A DNA stretch of 64,000 nucleotides. Origin: Pseudescherichia sp032055545. Its GTDB lineage: Bacteria > Pseudomonadota > Gammaproteobacteria > Enterobacterales > Enterobacteriaceae. The stretch lies in the NCBI GenBank assembly GCA_032055545.1, contig DAMBQR010000003.1, positions 1 to 64,000 on the forward strand. The letters run 5' to 3'. Below are positions 44,014-53,042 of this stretch, one piece after another. The notes below the pieces were generated by a model. The model had not been told where the DNA came from, made no database searches, and saw only the letters and a list, made by a program, of their open reading frames with translations. Each line of letters starts with the position of its first letter. The stretch's first letter is position 1. The translations under genes were made by a program, and so were the position numbers.

Positions 44014-44208
44014 ATTACTAATCACATACATTTCCGCTGCCCATGCTGTCATGGGTCACAGTACAGAACCTCACATTTTGACGTTAGCGAAGCCAATCCC
44101 TTCGGCGCAAAATGCATTTTCTGTAAATCCTCCATGGTCATTCTGGATAACGTCTCAGCACCTCTCTCCGCTGCTCACGTAGCGCTGGATCTACGCACCC
44201 TGGCGTAA
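44014..44208 (+). CDS. YmcF/YnfQ-family cold-shock small protein, non-AUG (ATT) start
   Basis: The 64-aa frame reads TNHIHFRCPCCHGSQYRTSH, then FGAKCIFCKSSMVILDNVS, very close to the E. coli small cold-shock proteins YmcF and YnfQ. Two CxxC pairs (CPCC at residues 9-12 and CIFC at 34-37) form a zinc ribbon. There is no ATG, GTG or TTG before the conserved part: the frame opens after a TGA at 43996 and reads AAA AAG GAT ACT ATT ATT ACT. An AAAGGA motif at 44001-44006 lies seven bases before the second ATT, making ATT at 44014 (or 44011) the likely start. AUU starts are rare but known (infC). Confidence 0.8.
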   Translation: MTNHIHFRCPCCHGSQYRTSHFDVSEANPFGAKCIFCKSSMVILDNVSAPLSAAHVALDLRTLA

Positions 44209-44346
44209 ACCGCCATCAAACCTGTGGCATAGCGCCAGAGTTGTAAAAAACGCTATGCCGGACAGAAAACCCGCATCCTCCTCTCGACGTCAGGCGCTAC
44301 GCTGCCTATTATGCATAAGTTTTGTTAACTCAGAGGGGGAGAAGAG

Positions 44347-44613
44347 ATGCGTACAGCGTTATGGGTAGGGTGTGCCGTATGGTTACTTTCAGCATGTAGC
44401 AGCGAGCCTGTACAGCAGGCCACGGCAGCACACGTTGCACCGGGTCTGAAGGCCGCGATGTCGAGTACAGGGCAAGCCAACTGCGCCATGATTGGCGGTT
44501 CGCTCTCAATTGCCCGTCAGCTGGATGGCTCCGCCACGGGCATGTGTGCACTGCCTAACGGTAAACGCTGTAGCGAACAATCTCTTGCCACGGGCGCCTG
44601 CGGCAGCTACTAA
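44347..44613 (+). CDS. ydbJ: YdbJ-type DUF333 lipoprotein
   Basis: An 88-aa secreted protein with a lipobox LSAC (Cys17) after a short hydrophobic signal, then the DUF333 domain: NCAMIGGSLSIARQLDGSATG followed by MCALPNGKRCSEQSLATGAC. Function unknown; the place between nifJ and hslJ matches E. coli ydbJ. The GGGGGAGAAGAG just before the ATG is a strong ribosome binding site. Confidence 0.93.
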   Translation: MRTALWVGCAVWLLSACSSEPVQQATAAHVAPGLKAAMSSTGQANCAMIGGSLSIARQLDGSATGMCALPNGKRCSEQSLATGACGSY

Positions 44614-45036
44614 TTACTGCGCCGTGTCAGCCAGCTTATAGATCAGGGTCTGGTCCGCCGTTGTCAGCGTCAGCTGGCTATCGGTAAGATCGACCTGCGC
44701 GCCCTCTTTGAGCAGGGAGCCAATGACGTTGTCGAGTTCGCTACGCTGCGGATCGACACAGGCCATGCGGGTCATTACCAGCTCTTTCGCCGTCAGCTCA
44801 CCGCTGGAGAGCTTTGCCTGACCAGAGAAGCGGTTGCACATGCTGCCGGAGATCGCCATTTTCTCGCCGAAACGCAGCTCGGGTGGATTTTCGCCTGGCG
44901 CGACCGCCTTGCCGTTGACGTTTTCCAATACGAAACGGTGCCCAATAAGCTGCTCGCTGGTGACGGAGACCTTGCCGTCACGCACGCAGCCTGCCAGCAG
45001 AACGCACAGCGCGGTTAATGCAATCACTCTTTTCAT
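44614..45036 (-). CDS. hslJ: HslJ META-domain heat-inducible lipoprotein
   Basis: A 140-aa protein with signal/lipobox LLAGC (Cys17) and a META domain (IGHRFVLENVNGKAVAPGEN; GSMCNRFSGQAKLSSGELTA; TRMACVDPQRSELDN). In E. coli HslJ is an outer-membrane-associated heat-shock protein linked to novobiocin resistance. The ATG at 45036, preceded by AGGGAA, is chosen although the frame is open to 45150. It ends one base after the ydbJ stop on the opposite strand. Confidence 0.94.
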   Translation of the reverse strand: MKRVIALTALCVLLAGCVRDGKVSVTSEQLIGHRFVLENVNGKAVAPGENPPELRFGEKMAISGSMCNRFSGQAKLSSGELTAKELVMTRMACVDPQRSELDNVIGSLLKEGAQVDLTDSQLTLTTADQTLIYKLADTAQ

Positions 45037-45152
45037 AACGATTCCCTGAAAATTCTCCATGGTAAATTCTATTTTATCAGTATGGTGGGGGATGTCTTGC
45101 GGGATAGTCTGAAACTCCCTCCGCTGACGGAGGGAGGCACTTCTTATCACAT

Positions 45153-46142
45153 CTAGACCAGCGCGTTAGGGCAGACGTCGTCGTTGTCCAGCTGGCGCAG
45201 GTTCTCCAGCGTGGTTTGCGAGATACTGATCAGCGCTTCGGCAGTTAAGAACGCCTGGTGACCGGTAAACAGCACGTTGTGGCAGGCGGAGAGGCGGCGG
45301 AAGATATCATCCTGGATAACGTCGTTCGACTTATCTTCAAAGAAGAGATCGCGTTCGTTCTCATACACGTCCATACCCAGCGCGCCGATCTTCTGTGTCT
45401 TCAGCGCTTCAATGGCCGCCTGGGAGTCGATCAGGCCGCCACGGCTGGTGTTGATGATCATCACGCCATCCTTCATCTGGGCAAAGGCGTCGCGGTTAAG
45501 CAGATGGTAGTTATCTTCCATCAGCGGACAGTGCAGGGTGATCACGTCGGCACTGGCAAACAGCGTTGGCAGATCGACATACTCGACGCCGAGCTCCAGC
45601 GCAGCCGCGCTCGGATAGGGATCGGAGGCCAGCAGGCGCATACCAAACCCTTTCAAAATTCGCAGGGCGGCAATGCCGATTTTTCCGGTACCAATCACGC
45701 CTGCGGTTTTACCGTGCATGGTGAAGCCGGTCAGCCCCTCCAGCGAGAAGTTAGCGTCGCGGGTCCGCTGGTAGGCGCGATGGATACGACGGTTAAGGGT
45801 CATCATCATGCCGACGGCATGTTCGGCCACCGCTTCCGGAGAGTAGGCCGGAACGCGCACCACACGCAGTCCCAGCTCTTTTGCCGCGTCGAGATCGACG
45901 TTATTAAACCCGGCACAGCGCAGGGCGATGAACTTAACCCCGTGCTTTTTTAACTCTTCCAGCACCGGACGGCTGCCGTCATCATTAACAAAGATGCACA
46001 CCCCGTCGCAGCCGTGGGCCGTTTTCGCAGTTTTCTCCGTTAACAGAAAGTCGAAAAATTCAAGATCGTATTGATAGCTCTCGTTAACCTGTTGCAGATA
46101 CTTTTTATCGTACTGCTTGGTGCTGTATACCGCGAGTTTCAT
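45153..46142 (-). CDS. ldhA: LdhA fermentative D-lactate dehydrogenase
   Basis: A 329-aa D-2-hydroxyacid dehydrogenase. The NAD-binding loop GVIGTGKIGIAALRI is at about residues 147-161; the catalytic Arg is in NTSRGGLID (about 232-240), the Glu in MDVYENE and the His in FTGHQAFLT. It reduces pyruvate to D-lactate during fermentation. It lies upstream of hslJ on the same strand as in E. coli and shares pyruvate with the nearby nifJ product. Confidence 0.97.
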   Translation of the reverse strand: MKLAVYSTKQYDKKYLQQVNESYQYDLEFFDFLLTEKTAKTAHGCDGVCIFVNDDGSRPVLEELKKHGVKFIALRCAGFNNVDLDAAKELGLRVVRVPAYSPEAVAEHAVGMMMTLNRRIHRAYQRTRDANFSLEGLTGFTMHGKTAGVIGTGKIGIAALRILKGFGMRLLASDPYPSAAALELGVEYVDLPTLFASADVITLHCPLMEDNYHLLNRDAFAQMKDGVMIINTSRGGLIDSQAAIEALKTQKIGALGMDVYENERDLFFEDKSNDVIQDDIFRRLSACHNVLFTGHQAFLTAEALISISQTTLENLRQLDNDDVCPNALV

Positions 46143-46216
46143 AGGCTGTTCTCCAGTGATTTAGGAGTAATTATAGCCATTTACGTTATGGCGTAACATA
46201 AGAATTGATGTTGCAT

Positions 46217-46233
46217 ATGTTATAATATAACAT
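46217..46233. promoter_or_regulatory. Zur box before zinT
   Basis: ATGTTATAATATAACAT is a perfect 17-base palindrome matching the enterobacterial Zur consensus (GTTATANTATAAC core). It lies 33 bases before the zinT start, predicting zinc-dependent repression. Confidence 0.9.
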
Positions 46234-46265
46234 TGCTTTTTTTCACATGGATTGAGGGTACGATT

Positions 46266-46919
46266 TTGGCTAAACATTTTGGAAAATTTGCAGTGGCTCT
46301 GGGAGCACTATTGATGGGAGGGCAGGCGCTGGCGCATGGCCACCATTCCCATGGCAAACCGCTGACGGCGCTGGAGCAAAAAGCCTCTGAGGGCGTATTC
46401 GAGGATACAGATGTTAAAGCGCGTGAGCTAAGCGACTGGGACGGCATGTGGCAATCCATCTATCCCTATCTGCTAAGCGGCGATCTCGATCCGGTTTTCA
46501 AAAAGAAAGCGGAGAAAGATAAGAGCAAAACGGCTGACGAGATTAAAGAGTACTACCGCAAGGGATATATTACCGACGTTGATACGCTGGGCATTGAGAA
46601 CGGTGTGATGGAGTTTCATACCGGCGACAAGGTAAGCAGCTGTAAGTATGAGTCCACTGGCTACAAGATCCTCACCTACACCTCAGGCAAGAAGGGTGTA
46701 CGCTATCTGTTTGAGTGTAAAGACGCCAGCAGCAGCGCACCGAAGTTTGTACAGTTCAGCGATCATACCATTGGTCCGCGCAAGTCAGCACACTTCCATA
46801 TCTTTATGGGCAACACCTCTCAGGAGGCGCTGCTGAAGGAGATGGACAACTGGCCAACCTACTATCCATACCAGCTTAGCAAAGAGCAGGTAGTTGACGA
46901 TATGCTGCATCACGGCTAG
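46266..46919 (+). CDS. zinT: ZinT periplasmic zinc/cadmium-binding protein
   Basis: A 217-aa lipocalin-like metal-binding protein: signal peptide to about residue 22 (VALGALLMGGQALA), the His-rich start HGHHSHGKPL, and conserved LSDWDGMWQS, KYESTGYKILTYTSGKKGVR and SAHFHIFMG with the metal-binding histidines. It delivers Zn(II) to ZnuA under zinc starvation. The start is the TTG at 46266, with GAGGG eight bases upstream; an earlier TTG in frame overlaps the Zur box and is implausible. In E. coli zinT lies elsewhere, so its place between ldhA and ydbH is specific to this lineage. Confidence 0.94.
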   Translation: MAKHFGKFAVALGALLMGGQALAHGHHSHGKPLTALEQKASEGVFEDTDVKARELSDWDGMWQSIYPYLLSGDLDPVFKKKAEKDKSKTADEIKEYYRKGYITDVDTLGIENGVMEFHTGDKVSSCKYESTGYKILTYTSGKKGVRYLFECKDASSSAPKFVQFSDHTIGPRKSAHFHIFMGNTSQEALLKEMDNWPTYYPYQLSKEQVVDDMLHHG

Positions 46920-47003
46920 TAAGGGCTGTTGAGAGTATGTAATCAACGGCTTAACGTGGCACAATGGCGTCAGTATGGTTACGTTTCGGAACGCTGACTG
47001 CCC

Positions 47004-49637
47004 ATGAAGGGTAAATACAAAGCCGCCATTGCGCTTCTCCTGTTGTTAATACTGCTGCCGCTGACGCTGCTGCTTACGCTCGCCCAGTGGCTGCCGGGGC
47101 TTGCGGGTATATGGTTGCCCGCAGGCACCCGTATTATGCTGGAGGCCAGCCCACGCTTCACCCGGCATGCGCTACAGATCCCCGATCTGCGTTATCTGGT
47201 GGGGGATTGTCCCCTGGCGTGGATCCAGAACGCTGAAATTACCCATCCCAGCCGCTGGCAGGTAACGATCGACGCGGTCGATCTCAATCAGACCTGCCTG
47301 GATAAACTCCCCGAAACTAAACCTTCAACCGCCGCGCCGCGTACCCTGGCCGAGTGGCAGGGCGTGCTGCCCTACGCGTGGGTCAACGTAAAGCGAGTGA
47401 CAGTGTCACCTTTTCAGGCGTGGGAGGGGGCGCTAGCGCTCTCGTTAACGCCAGAGGTTCAGCAGCTGCGCTATCGCGGCGATCGGCTTACGTTTGCGGG
47501 TACCCTGCGCGGGCAGGCGTTAACGATCAACGAGCTGGCGCTCTCCCTGCTCGACGGTCAGCCGCCGATTACGCTGTCGGGGGCGTTTACCCTGCCACGT
47601 CTGCCCGCCGGGGTACCGGTTAACGGGCGGGCCACGGCGACGCTCAGCCTGCCGCAGATACCTTCCGGCGTCGATGCCGAGCTGGAGTGGCGGGGTAACG
47701 CCGGTCAGCTGATCGTCATGGCCAGGGACAACCCCGATCCTTTGCTGGATCTGCCCTGGCAGGTGACCCGGCAGCAGCTGAGGATGAGCGATGGCCGCTG
47801 GCAGTGGCCTTATCAGGCAGGTCTTCCTCTGAGCGGGCGCATTGGTCTGCAGGTGAAAAACTGGCAGCAGGGGCTGGAGAAGAGCGAAATTAGCGGTCGG
47901 CTGAACGTACTAACCCAGGGGCAGGCCGGCAAAGGCAACGCGGTGTTGAGTTTCGGGCCGGGGCGCTTGAGCATGCAGGAGAGCGCAATGCCGCTCCAGC
48001 TCACCGGCGAGGCGAAGCAGGGGGATCTGATCTTCTACGCGATGCTGCCAGCCCAGTTAACGGGTTCGCTGGCCGAGCCGCAGCTGCGCTTCTCTCCCGG
48101 CGCGCTGCTGCGCTCCCGAGGGCGAGTGATTGACTCCCTGAATATCGATGAGGTGCGCTGGCCGCTGGCTGGCGTCACGCTGACCCGCCAGGGAATTGAC
48201 GGGCGGCTACAGGCTATTTTACGGGCGCATGAGGCGCAGCTGGGTGATTTTGCTCTGCACCTTGATGGCCGCGCGCAGAATTTTTTGCCGGACAACGGGC
48301 TATGGCAGTGGGCCTACTGGGGCGACGGCAACTTTACTCCAATGCAGGCACGCTGGGACGTTAAGGGCCGGGGAGAGTGGCGGGATAGCGAGATCGTCCT
48401 GACGGATCTCTCTACCGGTTTCGACAAGTTGCAGTATGGCACGCTACAGGTACGCCAGCCGAGAATGGTGCTCGACACGCCTGTTCGCTGGTCGCGGGAC
48501 CCGATGCATCCGCACTTTAGCGGCGCGCTGGCGCTGGAGGCTCAGGAGACCTCTGTCAACGGCGGCGGGGCGCTGCCCCCCTCAACGCTTAAGTTTAGCG
48601 TCGAGGGCAGGGAACCGACGCAATTCCAGTTTAAAGGCGATCTTCATGCAGCAGCGATCGGTCCGGTACGGGTCAATGGTCGCTGGGATGGAGAGCGCCT
48701 GCGCGGTCTGGCCTGGTGGCCGCGCCAGCCGCTAAGCGTTTTTCAGCCGCTGGTGCCGCCCGACTGGAAGATGGATCTGCGCGACGGTGAACTCTATGCC
48801 CAGATTGCGTTCTCCGCTGCGGCGGACCAGGGGTTTGAAGCGGGTGGTCACGGCGCGATCCGTCGGGGTAGCGCCTGGCTCCCCGATAATAAATTCAACG
48901 GCGTCGATTTTATCTTACCCTTCCGCTTTAGCGAGGCGGGCTGGCAGTTTGGCACGCGTGGGCCGGTGTCGCTGCGCATTGCTGAGATTACCAACCAGGT
49001 GACCGCACGTAACTTTACCGCCGATTTACAGGGAGCCTACCCCTGGCGCGAGGATAATCCGCTGCTGCTTAGCGACGTCAGCGTCGATCTGCTGGGCGGC
49101 AAGGTGACCATGCAGCAGCTGCGGATGCCCCAGCACGATGCCGCGCTGCTGCGCCTGCAACATATCTCCTCAAGCGAGCTGATTTCCGCCCTGCATCCGA
49201 AACAGATCGCGCTCTCCGGGCCAATCAACGGCGCGCTGCCGCTCTGGCTGACGCATGATAAGTGGCTAATTAAAGACGGCTGGCTAAACAGCCCGAGCGC
49301 GCTGACGCTGCGTCTTGATAATGATACTGCCGACGCGCTGGCGAAGAAGAATATTGCGGCGGGGGCGGCTATCAACTGGCTGCGCTATATGGAGATCTCG
49401 CGATCGTGGACTACGCTCAACCTCGACAACCAGGGTGAACTGACGCTCCAGGCGACGCTGCACGGTACCAGCTACGCCGAGGGAAAGCGCAACACCGTGA
49501 ATCTCAACTACCATCATGAAGAAAACGTCTTCACCCTGTGGCGCAGCCTGCGCTACGGCGACAACGTAGAGACATGGCTTGAACAGCATGCGGCGCTGCC
49601 GGGCTGTTCAGCCGACCGGGGATGTAAGGAAAAATAA
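47004..49637 (+). CDS. ydbH: YdbH AsmA-like envelope phospholipid transport protein
   Basis: An 877-aa protein anchored by one N-terminal helix (AAIALLLLLILLPLTLLLTL) with a long beta-groove periplasmic region. The C-terminal segment resembles the DUF748/AsmA-like (YdbH) family. In E. coli YdbH, TamB and YhdP redundantly carry phospholipids between inner and outer membrane; YnbE is the outer-membrane partner. Its TAA overlaps the ynbE ATG by one base. Confidence 0.95.
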   Translation: MKGKYKAAIALLLLLILLPLTLLLTLAQWLPGLAGIWLPAGTRIMLEASPRFTRHALQIPDLRYLVGDCPLAWIQNAEITHPSRWQVTIDAVDLNQTCLDKLPETKPSTAAPRTLAEWQGVLPYAWVNVKRVTVSPFQAWEGALALSLTPEVQQLRYRGDRLTFAGTLRGQALTINELALSLLDGQPPITLSGAFTLPRLPAGVPVNGRATATLSLPQIPSGVDAELEWRGNAGQLIVMARDNPDPLLDLPWQVTRQQLRMSDGRWQWPYQAGLPLSGRIGLQVKNWQQGLEKSEISGRLNVLTQGQAGKGNAVLSFGPGRLSMQESAMPLQLTGEAKQGDLIFYAMLPAQLTGSLAEPQLRFSPGALLRSRGRVIDSLNIDEVRWPLAGVTLTRQGIDGRLQAILRAHEAQLGDFALHLDGRAQNFLPDNGLWQWAYWGDGNFTPMQARWDVKGRGEWRDSEIVLTDLSTGFDKLQYGTLQVRQPRMVLDTPVRWSRDPMHPHFSGALALEAQETSVNGGGALPPSTLKFSVEGREPTQFQFKGDLHAAAIGPVRVNGRWDGERLRGLAWWPRQPLSVFQPLVPPDWKMDLRDGELYAQIAFSAAADQGFEAGGHGAIRRGSAWLPDNKFNGVDFILPFRFSEAGWQFGTRGPVSLRIAEITNQVTARNFTADLQGAYPWREDNPLLLSDVSVDLLGGKVTMQQLRMPQHDAALLRLQHISSSELISALHPKQIALSGPINGALPLWLTHDKWLIKDGWLNSPSALTLRLDNDTADALAKKNIAAGAAINWLRYMEISRSWTTLNLDNQGELTLQATLHGTSYAEGKRNTVNLNYHHEENVFTLWRSLRYGDNVETWLEQHAALPGCSADRGCKEK

Positions 49638-49819
49638 TGAAAACCCTAAACGCCTCTTTTGCCCTGCTGCTTCTGCTGATCCTGAGCGGCTGCACGCCGC
49701 GTATCGAGGTAGCTGCGCCAAAAGAGCCGATTACTATCAATATGAACGTGAAGATTGAGCATGACATCAACATCAAGGCGGACAAAGAGGTAGAGGCGCT
49801 GTTGAAAGAGCAGAAGTAG
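49637..49819 (+). CDS. ynbE: YnbE outer-membrane lipoprotein partner of YdbH
   Basis: A 60-aa lipoprotein with lipobox LSGC (Cys19) and a short strand-forming body (TINMNVKIEHDINIKADKEV). In E. coli YnbE multimerises to continue the YdbH beta-groove to the outer membrane. Translationally coupled to ydbH. In E. coli the third gene ydbL follows immediately; here it is missing and unrelated DNA begins within about 100 bases. Confidence 0.95.
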   Translation: MKTLNASFALLLLLILSGCTPRIEVAAPKEPITINMNVKIEHDINIKADKEVEALLKEQK

Positions 49820-50222
49820 GGCGATCGAATAACCGGCGCTAATGATTAACCGAAGAGAAAAATAACGCTATCAGCATGCGATTAGTCACTCGGAAAAGCG
49901 ATCCGCCCCGCATGAACGTATGGCTAACCGGTCAGGTGTAAAGAAGAAGATATGGCTTTAGAAGCCTATGTGAGTAAGCGAAGTAAACATAATGCTGGTA
50001 AGCCACTCTACCCATACAAGCATAAAGATGGCATGTTGTAGCCAAAGATTGCCGAAAGCCGTAACAAAGGAACCTTGTGCGTAGCTGTTGAATACTGTTT
50101 CTGCAGGCCACTCACTGAGTTGTACACTCCCGGCCTGCAGTTTCATGCTCAACCAATAACCTATTCCACCACCTGTCCGCGACCTCTCTTCTGGCGCGAA
50201 CAGGATCAATGGCCGGAGAGGT
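49820..50222. other. 403-base junction region after ynbE (ydbL absent)
   Basis: No ydbL reading frame is present. On the minus strand a stretch at 49958-50100 reads like the hydrophobic C-terminus of a membrane protein (LWLQHAIFMLVWVEWLTSIM) without a start, probably a remnant brought in with the dsbG-scsB segment. Confidence 0.45.
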
Positions 50223-50978
50223 TTATTTACAGGCAACCAGATCGGCCATTTGCTCAGCATTTGGCAAGCCGATAATTTGTTGCAGGGCACGCGCTTTATT
50301 CAGGTAATAAATGGCAGGCGTACCGCTGGCACCTAATTGCTCCATAAGCTGCTGATTATGCTGTATCTGTTTAAACACGTCAGGCGGGGTGTTACCTTTC
50401 AGATCCGGTTTGATTTTTCCGTTGCTACTCTCAAGGTCATACCAGACTTTAGCCGGATCCTGCGAAGAAAGGACCGCCGCCGCATACTGCGCGCTGTCCG
50501 GGCGGATCACGCCAACCAGCAACGTTTTGGTGCTGATGCTTTTATCTTTGATAAAAGGCTGGGCCTGGTGCCAGAACTTATTGCAGTAGGGGCAGAAGGG
50601 ATCGGAGAAGACAACCACCTGACACTTCGCGTCCGCGCTGCCTTCTGTGATCCCCGGCGCAGCGGTAAGCTTCTTCCACATCTCGCGACCTGCGGGAATA
50701 TAAATCTCATCATTAATGATCTTCTCGCTGAGGTTATTTCCCTGCGCATCATACATATAGCCTGAAACAACATGTTTTTTATCCGGGGTAAGATAAAGCG
50801 TTACGCCCATGTCCTGATATTTACCCAGCCATCCTTCCACACCGCCGGGGGCGCTGAATGGCTTAATGATTTCAATGCCCTGTTTCTCCATCTGTTTAAC
50901 AGGTTCAGGCAGGTCAGCGGTCTGCGCCTGGGTCATGGCGCTCATTAGCAGCGTTAACAGTGACAGTGTCTTCTTCAT
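50223..50978 (-). CDS. dsbG: DsbG-type periplasmic thiol:disulfide interchange protein
   Basis: A 251-aa protein with signal peptide (cleavage after about residue 20) closely following E. coli DsbG: LPEPVKQMEKQGIEIIK, LGKYQDMGVTLYLTPD, PAGREMWKKL, then the thioredoxin active site DPFCPYCNKFW and the cis-Pro SGTPAIYYLN. DsbG protects single cysteines from sulfenylation and isomerises disulfides; it needs reducing power from a DsbD-type protein. The upstream gene is a DsbD/ScsB homologue overlapping by one base, so this is a self-contained reducing pair. Confidence 0.9.
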   Translation of the reverse strand: MKKTLSLLTLLMSAMTQAQTADLPEPVKQMEKQGIEIIKPFSAPGGVEGWLGKYQDMGVTLYLTPDKKHVVSGYMYDAQGNNLSEKIINDEIYIPAGREMWKKLTAAPGITEGSADAKCQVVVFSDPFCPYCNKFWHQAQPFIKDKSISTKTLLVGVIRPDSAQYAAAVLSSQDPAKVWYDLESSNGKIKPDLKGNTPPDVFKQIQHNQQLMEQLGASGTPAIYYLNKARALQQIIGLPNAEQMADLVACK

Positions 50979-52996
50979 TATTTTTCCTCATTAAAATCAG
51001 GTGACGGGGACGCATTCGCCTTCGTCAGCGTGGTCAGCAGCGCATCTTTGCTCAGAAGAGAGGGCAGAACGTGCCCCTGAGACAGTGAAGGGCCAAAAAT
51101 GGCGTTAAAAGGAATACCGCTGGCACCGTAGCGGCGCAGGAACTGTTCGATTTCAGCAGAGGGCTGACTCCAGTTTCCCTGCAGCAGCACAACATCGTCG
51201 CGGTTTAAGGCGGCAATCACCTCAGGGCGATGAAGCACCAGGACCTCATTAACCCGGCAGTTCAGACACCAGTCGGCGGTAATATCAACCAGCACGCGTT
51301 TTTTCGCCTCCAGCGCCTCGCTTAATGCCGCTTCACTGAGCGGTTGCCAGTTGAGAGGGGAGCCGGCCTTTCCCGGGGGCTGAGGAGCCAGAAAAGCATA
51401 CAACCCGGCACCAAACAGCACGCCAAACGCCAGGCTGCGCAGATTTTCCTGATGGTCCGGCATGGCTTTCGCGCAGCGGTACAGGAAAAACGCCACCATC
51501 AGGCCGCCGCCAGTCAGTACATAGCGTGCGCCCCACTCGTTAACCAGTAGCGACATCAGCCAGAGACACGATCCCAGCATAAGCAACACCAGCATCAGAC
51601 GCAGTTTTCCCATCCAGGGGCCGGGTTTAGGCAGCCAGCGCGCCACGTCGGGTACAAGGCTGATCGCCAGCCAGGGAAGGCTCATCCCGATACCCATGAC
51701 TAAGAAGATGAGCCACAGCTGATGCACGGGTGCCGCGAGCGCGAACGTTACAGCCGTGCCGAGGAAGGGTGCCGTGCAGGGCGTGGCAAGCAGGGTCGCA
51801 AATGCACCTTCAAGAAAACTCCCGCTGATGCCGTTGCCACCGGCGGTAGCCAGCCGGGTGGACAGGCCGGAAGGAAGTCGGATCTCAAGCAGGCCCGCCA
51901 GGCTGAAACAAAAAAGCCACGTCACCAGAACCATGGCGGCAATAAACCAGGGGTTCTGGAACTGAAAACCCCAGCCAATCCATGCGCCGGACAGCCGCAT
52001 GCCGGTCACCACCGCCGCCAGCACCAGAAACGAAAACATTATCCCGGTCGCCGTTGCCAGAAAACGCAGCCGCGTCTGACGGCGGGTGCTCTCTGCCAGT
52101 GTCATCAGCGACGCGAGTTTAATCCCGAGAACAGGCAGAACGCAGGGCATCAGGTTGAGAACAAGACCACCCGCTAACGCTACGGCCACTATCTGCCATA
52201 GCGCTATGGACGGAGTGATATCGACCGTGAGTTGCTGACTCTGCGCACCATTGCTGACCAGCAGAGAGAGCTGTTGCAAGCGGGAGGCATCCAGCGGTTT
52301 TCCCTGGGTATCGCTAACGCTAAACCGGGCGGTCAGCGTGTCATCGAGGATCTCCGCCTGCGGTGGCGACAGAGTCGCACCCGTAGGGTTGTCAGCAAAG
52401 AGATCCGGCCGGGACCAGCCCTCCGGGGAAACCAGTTTAACACTCAGCGTGTCATTGTCAGCGGTAACGGATTGAACCGCCACAGTACCGCTTTTCGTGG
52501 GAACAGCGCGCATCGCACTGTCCCAGGCGTCGGCAAAGTGCGCTGATGGACCGGACGTCAGGTTGATATCCAGCGGGAAAGTATTGACCACGCAGAGATT
52601 GCTGCACAGCGAAAGCGTCAGTTTCCCGCGCAATCGTTGCAGTTCACGGGTAGAGACTTCCAGCGGAAACACCACGCGTTGGTCATAGCCGACTGAGGTG
52701 AAACCTGCGGAATCAAAACGGACGGGGCGGGGCCAGTGCCACTGCGTTTTCGCCTGCGACTCCCACGCGATCGCGGGCCGGAATCCGCCGTCACCGGGCG
52801 TTCGCCAGTATGTTTTCCACCCTTCATCAGGGGTAACGTCAAGCAGCAGGCGAACTTTCCCGTCTGCAGGCGCATCGTGCCAGACATGAACCTGAGCATG
52901 GGAATTGTCAGGCTTCATCGACCAGCCCGGTACCGCAGCTGAGGCCGCAGACAGGCTGAATAACAGGAACCACAGGCTCCTGAAAAAGATTTTCAT
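50978..52996 (-). CDS. scsB: ScsB/DsbD-family transmembrane electron carrier
   Basis: A 672-aa protein: signal peptide, periplasmic N-terminal domain (to about 270) with LCSNLCVV cysteines, a membrane core of about eight helices with the redox cysteines in NLMPCVLPVLGIK and ATPCTAPFLGTAV, and a C-terminal thioredoxin domain with DWCLNCRVNE. It passes electrons from cytoplasmic thioredoxin to periplasmic partners. The N-terminal domain is of the ScsB (copper-sensitivity suppressor) rather than classical DsbD type. Cotranscribed with the dsbG-like gene, its likely client. The ATG is preceded by GGAGAAAATAT. Confidence 0.9.
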   Translation of the reverse strand: MKIFFRSLWFLLFSLSAASAAVPGWSMKPDNSHAQVHVWHDAPADGKVRLLLDVTPDEGWKTYWRTPGDGGFRPAIAWESQAKTQWHWPRPVRFDSAGFTSVGYDQRVVFPLEVSTRELQRLRGKLTLSLCSNLCVVNTFPLDINLTSGPSAHFADAWDSAMRAVPTKSGTVAVQSVTADNDTLSVKLVSPEGWSRPDLFADNPTGATLSPPQAEILDDTLTARFSVSDTQGKPLDASRLQQLSLLVSNGAQSQQLTVDITPSIALWQIVAVALAGGLVLNLMPCVLPVLGIKLASLMTLAESTRRQTRLRFLATATGIMFSFLVLAAVVTGMRLSGAWIGWGFQFQNPWFIAAMVLVTWLFCFSLAGLLEIRLPSGLSTRLATAGGNGISGSFLEGAFATLLATPCTAPFLGTAVTFALAAPVHQLWLIFLVMGIGMSLPWLAISLVPDVARWLPKPGPWMGKLRLMLVLLMLGSCLWLMSLLVNEWGARYVLTGGGLMVAFFLYRCAKAMPDHQENLRSLAFGVLFGAGLYAFLAPQPPGKAGSPLNWQPLSEAALSEALEAKKRVLVDITADWCLNCRVNEVLVLHRPEVIAALNRDDVVLLQGNWSQPSAEIEQFLRRYGASGIPFNAIFGPSLSQGHVLPSLLSKDALLTTLTKANASPSPDFNEEK

Positions 52997-53042
52997 ATAT
53001 TTTCTCCGTGAAAAAGTAACTAAACAGGGACGTCCGGTTCAG

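Noticed and set aside
49958..50290. 110-codon minus-strand frame downstream of dsbG
   Set aside because: Its first part overlaps the dsbG C-terminus out of frame; only the final hydrophobic stretch looks like an old membrane-protein remnant.
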